Both the position numbers and the translations under genes were made by a program. From Pinguiococcus pyrenoidosus (taxonomy: Eukaryota > Sar > Pinguiophyceae > Pinguiochrysidales > Pinguiochrysidaceae), in assembly GCA_019677205.1 (NCBI GenBank), contig JAAMXY010000907.1, forward strand, positions 1 through 64,000: a stretch of 64,000 nt of DNA, read 5' to 3'. Below, piece by piece: positions 56,124 to 64,000 of the stretch. The first letter of the stretch is position 1; each line of letters starts with the position of its first letter. The notes beneath the pieces are model-generated. The model made no database searches and was not told the DNA's origin. It saw nothing but the letters and a program-made list of their open reading frames with translations.

Positions 56124-56725
56124 TAGTAGGATGGGAAGGCCCACTTGGAAACGGAGTCGACTTCTTTCTTGCTGGGACTCTCTGCAAACGCGGCACGCCA
56201 AGCTGCGGAGAAGGCAGGCCGCGAAGAAAGCTGACCGCGAAGGAGAAAGAACGGCGACGTAGCCATGCGACGACGCGCCCAGCCCTCGCCAGACGCTTCT
56301 GTGGCCTGCCCTGCCAGCCGAGCTTCGCCAGTGGAGCTGCGAGACCTTCCAGACGGTCTTCGGACGGCGCGGGCCAACGCTCGACGTGGTGGCAGCGCGC
56401 TTCGGTCAGATTCCCACATCTCGGAATCCACGAATCCATTGACTCGGCGGCATCTTCGGCTGACCTCGAGAAAGATGAATCTGAAGGCCCCTTGGAGATC
56501 GAAAAGGACGCACCAATGTGATCGCGTTTGAATTTCGCCCTTTTCGGTTGACTTGAGGATTCCGCAGTTCGCGCCATCTCTCCGTTTGAACCGGTCGCGC
56601 GCGCTCCATCCGCCAAAGTGGCGCGCTCCTGATGTGAGTTCTCCCTCATCCGCCCTCTGTCCACTTCCGCAGCCGACGCGCGCGTCACCCGGGCGGACTT
56701 CGCGCGTGAAGTCCACCGGGGGCAA
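56124..56725. other. Intergenic region, Rab to thioredoxin
   Basis: 602 bp between two plus-strand genes. A 413-codon frame on the minus strand overlaps it, but this frame runs antisense to thioredoxin and lacks protein-like composition. Nothing else supported. Confidence 0.4.
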
Positions 56726-57145
56726 ATGCAGTTGCGCACTTTCATCTTGTACGCCTTTCTCTTCTGCGTTTCGGCGGCTTTTGCGCCGCGAAGTGGCCTG
56801 CGACTCCAGAGGGGTCTCGCCGCGATCAGTCCGGTGACCGAGTGCGACTTCAATGCGCATGTTCTGCAGCGGGATAAGCCGGTTCTAGTGCTGTTTACGG
56901 CGTCGTGGTGCGGCCCATGCAGTATTTTGGCGCCAGTGGTCCATCGTGTGGTGTCCAAGTACCCCGAGCGCCTCGAGTGCGTCAGCGTGACCATCGACAA
57001 GTGCCCGGAGCTCACGGTGGACTGCAACGTGTCCGTCATCCCGACCACTCTGCTGTATCGAGGTGGCGAGGTGAAGGAGCGCCTCATTGGCACTTGCACG
57101 CACAAGGTGCTGTCGCGGGCGATCGAGAAGGTGTTGAAAGAATAG
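56726..57145 (+). CDS. Thioredoxin with bipartite plastid-type leader
   Basis: Single exon, 139 aa. The N-terminus is a signal peptide (MQLRTFILYAFLFCVSAA) followed directly by FAPRSGLRLQRG: Phe at the +1 position in an SAAFAP context, then a basic stretch with no acidic residues. This is the ASAFAP-type bipartite targeting signal used by heterokonts, cryptophytes and haptophytes to pass the complex plastid membranes. The thioredoxin fold follows, with LVLFTASWCGPC (redox Cys pair), DKCPELTVDCNV and SVIPTTLLYRGGE with its cis-Pro. It should reduce disulfides in the stroma. The class (m, f, x, y) cannot be settled by eye. Confidence 0.92.
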   Translation: MQLRTFILYAFLFCVSAAFAPRSGLRLQRGLAAISPVTECDFNAHVLQRDKPVLVLFTASWCGPCSILAPVVHRVVSKYPERLECVSVTIDKCPELTVDCNVSVIPTTLLYRGGEVKERLIGTCTHKVLSRAIEKVLKE

Positions 57146-57829
57146 AGAGACGGCGTGTCGCTCTCGATCTCCCGTGGGCCTCGGTGGCCCACACCTTTTT
57201 TGGGATGGAAAGGAAGCAGCTTGGCGGCTGTTCCCATCGGCGGAGGCCCGTAGACTTGCACGCTGAGTTGGTCGATGACAGTCTGCGGTAGGATGGCGCC
57301 TCGCTGTTTGTCAGTCTTGCGAGAGAAGGGAGGCCTTCCCCTTTGTCTTCCTCAGCTTTGGTCGGGCTGTCAGCAAGAGCTGCTATTGAGCGCCCGGCCA
57401 GCCTCGCGCTCGCTGCCGCGGAACATCTGCTTTGCTCCGGGGCCACAGCACCGTCATCCATCTGCACTTCGCACCACGTGACGCATCCTCATTTTCACCC
57501 AACCTCCTAGGCGTCCTTGGCAAGAAGAAACGTTTTTCGCTCAGATCCGGCACGCCGCGCACGTTGGGCACGTCAGGCGAGAGACCCTGAAACTTCCGGA
57601 TGATCCTCTTTCTGCTCTCGCGAAATTTGGAAGTTCTCGCAACTTCTGCTCTGGTCCTGGTGCAACACAAGCGGGTGCATCTCCCTCGGTCCCGCAGCGC
57701 CGGGGGCAGAGCTCGAGCAGAGGCAGAGGAGGTCTGCTTCGGGATTCTGAATCGCCATGAGCGTCGTGGCCGGAGGGGTCTTTAGCAGATGCGAACAGCT
57801 TCGACATCTCCGCCGCCACGTCATCTCCC
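57146..57829. other. Intergenic region, thioredoxin to CD36-like gene
   Basis: 684 bp. A 134-codon minus-strand frame (57541-57945) uses an ATG overlapping the CCATGG at the CD36-like start and has a short protein-like stretch, but no coherent splice model or family, so no gene is called. Confidence 0.4.
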
Positions 57830-60800
57830 ATGGATGCTGCCGGGACCGGCACCGGGAGACGTCGGCGTTCCCGCCGCCGACTCAACATCAGCAGCACCCA
57901 GTTCCGGCGTCTGGACCGGCAGGCCTCAGTTGCCTCCCGCACCAAAGCTACGGAAGAGACCAGTGACGTCGATGTGGCACCGGAGCTTCAGGAGCTGCAG
58001 AGGCAGGCGGACCTCTCGCGCGGCATGCGACGCAAGTGGGAGCGTCACTACTCAGGCAAAGCATCCATCTGTGCCTGGGCCGTGGTACTTCTGGGTTTGG
58101 TCGCTTTGTTCCCCGTCGGGCTCCTCTGGTCACAGGTGCTGTGGCCGGCCACTTTGGCAAGTCGCGTGCTGTTCGACGCCGTCCTGGACGCCCAGGACCA
58201 GATGGAGAACCTGGCCAGCTTCCGCAACTTCGAACATGAGGAGTGGGAGCCAGCCAGTTCAGTGCAGAGCTTCTACGTGTTCTCCGTGCTGAACCCGCGC
58301 GATGTCCTGCTGCTGGGCTTCCGACCCCACTTGCAAGAGTTGGGGCCATTTGCGTATGAGCGCCAGCTCTTCCGCTACGACATTCGCTTCTCTGCGGACG
58401 ACTCCGCTCGGGTGACGTACAAGGAGTATCAGTACTTTGAGCCCGTGGTCGACGCCGGCGTGTGCGAAGAGCTGTACTTCAAAATGGACAAGGTGGGTGA
58501 GTATACGGAAGAGATGAGGGACTGCGAAGGCGGCGTCTGCCGCTGCCGCTCCGATGGCGAGAATGCCACGGTCCTCAACTCCAAGTTCTACGGCCTGGTG
58601 GAAGAGTATGGACCGGACGGGCTGCTGTCGCTGCTGGCCCAGACGGTGTTCAGCGAGGTGGAAGCGTCGCTCACGACCGGCTTCGTCGACAGCGTCAAAG
58701 CCTCGTTGATACCGGCGGCGATGCGGGATGTGTATCAGCATCGCAAGATGTACCAACTACCGCGGCTGCTGAGCATGGCGCAGCAGATCTTGAGTAGCCG
58801 AGGTGTCGACGTGGCGCCGGCGCTCTCGCGAGACCATCAAAGCGACCAGCTGCTGTGCCAGCCCATCCAGGTGCGAAGCCAGGACTTCTGCCCTTGGGGA
58901 ACGCGGGCGTGGCTGGCGCAAGCGCAGGTGCGGAGAGGCCTGGACCAGACGTTGGAGTTGCACCCTCTGGAAAGCCAAGCGCTGCTGGCGGCGGACGCCG
59001 GCTTTCCCAGCTTCTTCGACGCCGGAGACGGAATCCAGCTTTGGATCTCCGCGGTGCATCACTACGAGGATCTGCTGAGCAACCACTTCAACCGCCACGC
59101 CACCTATGCCTCGACGGCCGTCACGAACCTGACCATGGCGTTCCAGGCACTCGGCCACTGTGTAGATGACGAGTGCGAGGCGAAGGTCTTTGGACTCAGC
59201 ATGTACTTGGTGCAAGCATGGTTCCAGGCAAACTTCCTGGACGAATGGACCGTACAGGAGTACTTAACGCCGACGCCGGAGCTGCCCATCTGCGGTATCG
59301 ATGGCATGCGCTGCGACTGGCAACCGTCGGCGGAGGTCCGCAGCGGCACGAGCGAGGAGATGGCGCGGCAGATCCTATCGCCGCAGATGCTCGAGGCGTC
59401 GGCCTTGTCCATCTACGATAGCGATAACTTCGACGACTTCGCTGACGTCCATCGTGTGTGTGAGATGCAGCGCGACGGCAGAGACACCGGCTGCGCCGAG
59501 ATGCAGGAGGAAGTGCTGCAGAAGACGACGCTTCTACCGCAGCAACTGCGGAACGCCAACGCCGACATCGGTAACTTGGCAACGATGATCGACTACGAGA
59601 CGCTGGGTTGCCTCTGGACGGCACACTTCTTCCAGACGCTGCGGCGGGAATCCACTTGGTACCAACACCAGATGGTCGTCTGGCTGAACACCAACGTGGG
59701 CGACGCCACCTTCGCCTTCAACGCTTCCAGCTTGGCATACATGGGATATGCGCAGTGGGCCAGCGGCGCCGTGACCATGGCGCTCTATGGAGTACCCAGC
59801 GTGCGCAACTTGCGGCGCCAAGGCGTCTGGCGCTTCGCATCGCCGACCTATCAAGACGAGTTCCTGGAGTTCGGGGCCAAAGCGGCCAAGCGCGCCTTCC
59901 CGCATCTGCGGATGAGCGTCGCCGACGGCGCGCGCCTGCTCAAGGTGCTGGCCGAATTGAGCCAAGACGCCGATCTGTACCGTCGTCATGTTGTGAGAGC
60001 CTCTACCACCGCCGTCGGGGACGGCCAAAGCGTCGTCAACGGCTTCGGGGCCGTGGGAGACCTGGCATTCGTGGAGGAGAATTCACAGGGAAACTTTACG
60101 GCGGAGCTTGGAACGCCGCCATTCCCGACGATCTACGAGGCCGTCGACTTTGTCTTGATGTCCGACCCGGACGAGTGCCTGGCGCTGGAGCGGATCTACG
60201 TCGAGTGCCTGAGAAGCATCCGCGACGGGAACAAGTATCTCCAGAGATGCGACGCCTGGCAGACCAGCCTGTCCAACCCACTGGGCATCCAGTGCGACGC
60301 CGCGCAATGGGAGCTCAAGCCCCATCCGCAGCCGCTGGCCCGGGGCAACATTGTGGCGCAGCTCATGGAGGATCTGACGTATGCCTTGGTGTTTCTGGCA
60401 GAGCGCCTCTTCTGCCATGATCCGGTCAATTGCGACTACTCGCGCGGTGGCCTCTTCACGACGCAGACGGTGCGGAATATCCTCTTCGACGCCTACGTCG
60501 ATCCGGCGGTGCTCCGTGTCGTTGACACGGAGCTGCTCCCGCGGGATCTGCGACTGGCATGCGACCACAACGTATCCATGGGCGTCACCGATGAGTGCAA
60601 GAGGGTGCCGGACAACGAGTGCACGGACAGCGGTCTGCGGCTCGAGAAGCGCAACAGTGGCGAGGTGCTTTTCACCTTCTCGCGCCATGAGAATTCGGAT
60701 GCTTGGTACGTACAGTGTCTTCATGTCTTAAAATAGAAGAGTGAGACGGAGGGGTGGGGGGGAGGGGGGGGGAGGGGAGACGCAAACGCAGACGCAGACA

Positions 60801-62237
60801 CAGACGCGCAGACGCAGACACTTTCTCAGGCACAGCAGATGACTTATCTTCTTCGTTCTTCTCCTTATCATGTTATCGTCAACTCCAGGTTTAGCAATGG
60901 ATTTGAAGTACATCCATCGGACGGCGGCGTCGTTGCTGTCCGAAACGCCGCCGCGGCTCAGCTCGCGGGAGGACTTGACAGCAACATCACGTTCCAGAAG
61001 ACGAAGAGCTGCGCGAGGTAATGCACGATGCATGCAAGCTTTCACAAGCAAGAGCGGACCACTCACTACAAAAGGACCTCGCAGCAAGTACCTGCATTCC
61101 AGAACCGCCGCGTTTCAAGCGTGCGACACCCAGGTGTTCACCGGGAGAAGCAGCATCTCACGCGTCCAGCACTTTAATTCCTTCAAGGGCAACGCCACGC
61201 TTCGCATTTCCTGCAATGGTCGCATCGATCTTTCAGCCGCGGACTTGAGCCCCCAAGGCCGACGCGGCGATGCTCTTTCCACCGGACTGCAGTTCCAACC
61301 TCTTCTCTGGGAGGGCTACGACGCCTTTCCATCCCCGTATCTGTATCTGGGCCGTGATCAAGGTGAGCTGCCGGATGGAACGGATTCGGCCACCAAAAAG
61401 AGCCAGAAGGAGAAAAGACACAGAAGAGTCTAACAGCAGGCTGCGCGCACAGGGTCGGACTACATCGGCCCGGAGCAAGTCAACGTGCTGTATCCGGAGC
61501 ATCTCTTGCGGATGGAGCTGCGGCGAGTGGCGCCGACCGTGGGGGACCCGCAGGCGGCCTTGGAGTATCCGGTGCGCTTTGCCTTCGAGCGCAATGCGAG
61601 TCGAGAGCTCTTCGTACGGCTTAACCGCTACCGCGCGTCGCGCGAGGGCTGGCTGAGGTACGACAGCATCGTTGGGTCGGATATGAAGGATACTTACGGG
61701 ATGCCGCACGGCGTTCCCATTGGCATGGCGCCCACCTCTGCGCTGACGGGGATGAGCACGTTCGTCTCGAATGCCCACCTGTTTGGGAACGAAGAGTGGG
61801 GCGGCGACGAGGCCGACGAGCTTGTGGGTCTACGCCCGGAAGAGCGCCTGCACAACACCTTCGTTGACGTGGAACCGGTGTCGGGAAGGCCCTTTCGGTC
61901 GGCGAAGCGCCACCAGCTGAACGTGCGAGTGGAGCGCAGCTCGTTGTTCCCGAAGCTGATGTCCGCGCGCTGCGAAGTGCCGACACGCGAGTTCAGCCCG
62001 CTCGGCTTCGGCTGCTTCATGTACGTCCCGGTGTACTGGATCGATGACTCGGTGGTGTACGACCGTCCCCGGGTGCGTGAGCATGTTGTGCAGTATCAAG
62101 AGGAACCTGAACGGGTCGCGCTGCTTGTGCTCCTGTGCCTCACGGTCGGCCTGGCGTCCCTAGCCGCCGGCTGCGGCGTCCTGCTGGTGGATAGGGTGAG
62201 AGAGAGGAGGTTTCGCAGCAAGATCTACGTCGATTGA
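57830..62237 (+). CDS. CD36/LIMP-2 (class B scavenger receptor) family protein, very large
   Basis: Four exons, 57830-60705, 60889-61017, 61103-61362 and 61453-62237, give 1349 aa. The layout is that of CD36: a cytosolic Arg-rich N-terminus, a membrane helix at about 78-101, a huge lumenal or outer domain and a helix at about 1310-1334 before a short basic tail. Early CD36 text is FYVFSVLNPRDVLL and LQELGPFAYERQL; late text is TGMSTFVSNAHLF and HNTFVDVEPVSGRPFRSAKRHQLNV, matching the DIEP.TG...AKR.Q.N block. Typical members have 470-500 aa, so some 850 residues of insertions sit between these ends, rich in paired Cys and Asn-X-Ser/Thr sites. CD36 proteins bind or carry lipids at the cell surface or lysosome. 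Confidence 0.88.
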
Positions 62238-62849
62238 AATGGTAGCGAGGTTCAGCTCATTGCACGAGTACGATTCTGTGTCGCACACGCTCGAGTGTTG
62301 GAAGTATTGTTCGGGATGTGTAGATCGTTGTGTGTAGTTCGTCGTATATAGATGAGATCGTCGAGTGTAGGCCGTCGTGTGCAGATCGGGATGCGGAAGG
62401 AAAAAGAAAGCTACACAACTCGTTCTCTTCTTCGGCACCCACAGCCGAGGGGAAGGGAGCCTCTCGCTGCTCACCTTTGCAACATTCGTTGCTTGCGAAA
62501 TCTTTCCTCAATCCTTGAAGAGCGGCGGATTGTCGAGACGGCGATGCCTATGTACAGCTTGCTTGCGTTTGGTGTGACGATCCTTGGGCCGCACGCGGCC
62601 CATGCTTGCGACGTCTTTGACTACTGTCTCTCTGTGGCCGCCGCGGTATCATCTCTTGGCAGGAGGAAGTTGTGTGACATCAATCACTGCATATCAGGCC
62701 CTTGTGCTGCCTACACCACAAGGGCGTGCACAACAGCGCTGCGCGGAAACTCCGATCGGTCTCAAGAATACGGGCCTAAGGCCCGTGGCCTGAGGGGCCA
62801 TCGGGCTACGCGGCCCCTCTAGTGGTCGCTAGAAGCTCGCCTACCTCGA
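62238..62849. other. Convergent 3' region with hairpin cluster
   Basis: 612 bp between the CD36-like stop and the next gene's stop. The left part (62300-62400) has GTCGT/GTGTAG-rich irregular repeats. The right part holds four hairpins (next entry). A 156-codon plus-strand frame (62352-62822) spans them and is not called as a gene. Confidence 0.5.
62586..62819. repeat. Cluster of four perfect hairpins
   Basis: Four inverted repeats in 234 bp: 62586-62601 (GGGCCG, four-base loop, CGGCCC); 62698-62725 (GCCCTTGTG / CACAAGGGC, nine-base-pair stem, ten-base loop); 62770-62786 (ACGGGCC, TAA loop, GGCCCGT); 62792-62819 (GAGGGGCC / GGCCCCTC, 12-base loop), the last abutting CTAG. All are perfect by direct reading. 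Function is unknown; termination, a structured RNA or a small element end are possibilities. Confidence 0.7.
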
Positions 62850-63914
62850 TCACGCCACGTCCTTGGTACTGGGCGTGGGAAGTTCGACTATCTTGGCCGC
62901 ATCGTCGCCGACCACTTCGAGCGAGTCGCTCAGGAATCGCTTGGGCGCGACCCCAACCTCCGCCGACGGCGGCAGCTTCGGCGACAGGGCCTCGACCTCC
63001 TTGAGCTCGCTGGCGTCCTCTGAGTCTGTATCCATGATCGCCGCTGACATTCTCACGTGCTCGTGGGTGACGCCAGCCCTTCCCAAGCTCTGGCGAGCTG
63101 CTGCGCCGACTTGGGGGACGGCGTCCTCCTTGTTGCTCTCATCCCGCTGCGTGCCCGGCTCGTACAAGAACGGGTTTGGCAGATCGCTACTGGTTCCGTT
63201 CTCCTCGACGCCAGGCAGTTCCTTCCCAGTGGTAACGACTACTGCGGCAGACACCACTTCAGCGGCAGTCCCCACCTGGCCGGCGTCCACTACCACCTGA
63301 TCCCCGTCACGGGCACCATCGGCTTTCTCCTCGCCCGGCTGCTTCCCTTCCTCACGGCTTGCATCTGTTCCCGGCATCGTCACGCTGTCCTTCGCTGGCG
63401 CAGCGGCTTTGGGCGTGCCGGCAATCAAGCCGGCCACGGCAGAGACGGCCACCACAGAAGCGGTTGCTGCCGCAGCTGCTTCTACCGCGGCTGCCGTCGG
63501 GCCTATGGCGATGGCGGCATCTTCAACATCGCCAGCCGCCGGCGTGCGCGCAGGTTTGGTTTGCTCGACCGCTTCGGCGGCGACGAACGCCTTCGATCCC
63601 GCACTTTGCCGCCGCGTCGATTCCTGCAGCTTTGCCTCTTCCGCTGCTGCTGCTTTTGCGTCGGGGACGGATGGTCTTTGTCCCGCCGTTGGCGGCGCTC
63701 TCGCTCCTGCTGCTTGGACTAGACCAGGTGCTGCAGCAGGTTCTGTAGGTTCCTCAAGGTCGTCGGGGGCACCAGAACTGCTGCGGGCTCCTCCTCGTAC
63801 AAGCGCTGGGCCAGTCGACAGGGCCATGCTCTGACGCGTTGCGGCCGTCTCCGAAGCGGCGTCGGCGTCAGCGTCGGCGTCAGCACCAGCATCCGTGTCA
63901 GCATCTACGTCGGT

Positions 63915-63947
<33 letters not shown>

Positions 63948-64000
63948 AGCGTTGGGATTGGCGACGTCACCGGCCGCCTGTGGAAGCTCGTCGCGGACGA
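62850..64000 (-). CDS. Ala/Asp-rich acidic protein (5' partial)
   Basis: The frame is open without a stop from the right edge to 62850 (over 380 codons), with an internal ATG at 63827. The upstream part is (Ala-Asp)n, encoded by a hexamer array. The rest is low-complexity, rich in Ala, Glu, Val and Pro, with an Ala/Val-rich hydrophobic stretch (AAAAATASVVAVSAVAGLIA) that could be a membrane helix. No domain is recognisable. The real start lies outside the window, so introns and function are unknown. Confidence 0.6.
63910..63948. repeat. GTCGGC hexamer array encoding Ala-Asp repeats
   Basis: About six tandem GTCGGC units (GCCGAC on the coding strand), with degenerate copies to about 63850, give the (Ala-Asp)n stretch of the partial gene on the right edge. 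Confidence 0.9.

Noticed and set aside
56020-57261. A 413-codon minus-strand frame across the Rab end and thioredoxin
   Set aside because: It is antisense to two well-supported genes and has no protein-like pattern.
57541-57945. Minus-strand ORF of 134 codons starting at the CCATGG shared with the CD36-like start
   Set aside because: The ATG exists because CCATGG is palindromic. No family match, and the most protein-like stretch downstream is in another frame without usable splice sites.
62352-62822. Plus-strand ORF of 156 codons after the CD36-like gene
   Set aside because: It runs through the hairpin cluster and ends in it. Its Cys-containing middle has no recognisable motif.

Overview
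The window is nuclear DNA of a GC-rich, intron-rich eukaryote, most probably a photosynthetic stramenopile (ochrophyte alga). The strongest lineage evidence is an aureochrome at 8797-10482: a bZIP DNA-binding region joined to a C-terminal LOV domain, an architecture known only from photosynthetic stramenopiles. Two other features agree. A thioredoxin starts with a signal peptide ending in an FAP motif, typical of proteins sent to secondary red plastids. A secreted protein has Pro/Ser linkers of the kind seen in heterokont surface proteins. The sequence does not fix the genus. All exon models below were built by hand from GT-AG sites and reading-frame phase. Introns are mostly 45-190 bp, with a few of 385-460 bp.

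Layout. 1-5.6 kb: a partial secreted modular protein (minus strand) and a PrsW-like intramembrane protease (plus). 5.8-14 kb: splicing factor CWC22 (minus), the aureochrome (plus), a HAD-like protein (minus) and a glutamine-amidotransferase-like protein (plus). 14-22 kb: cytosolic HSP90 and a YidC/Oxa1 insertase (both minus), then a MAP kinase and a ChaC-type gamma-glutamylcyclotransferase (both plus). 22-30 kb: a 1531-aa protein ending in a CAMSAP-type CKK microtubule minus-end domain (minus) and a GT34-like glycosyltransferase (plus). 30-44 kb: a 2735-aa multi-C2/SAM/EF-hand protein (minus) and a 14-exon importin-7/8-like karyopherin (plus). 44-53 kb: a weak hypothetical ORF, an MFS transporter, ribosomal protein eL20, a class II-like histone deacetylase and actin-interacting protein 1 (AIP1/WDR1). 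53-64 kb: a MYST histone acetyltransferase, a Rab11-like GTPase, the thioredoxin, a 1349-aa CD36/LIMP-2-family protein and a partial Ala/Asp-rich protein running off the end.

Organisation. Genes are compact and mostly alternate in strand, giving repeated divergent pairs that share 0.3-1.1 kb of 5' DNA (CWC22/aureochrome, HAD/GAT-like, OXA1/MAPK, CKK/GT34, C2-SAM/importin, eL20/HDAC, MYST/Rab). There is no operon, CRISPR array, rRNA, confident tRNA or recognisable transposase. Most genes are housekeeping (splicing, translation, chaperoning, nuclear import, chromatin, actin, vesicle traffic).

The parts that look new are: a repeated secreted module built around a GSSCAETL motif; a stramenopile CKK protein; a MAP kinase whose activation loop reads TEH instead of TxY; a giant C2-SAM-EF protein; a CD36 relative almost three times the usual length; and clusters of regulatory-looking repeats and hairpins between genes. 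No single multi-gene novel system is evident.
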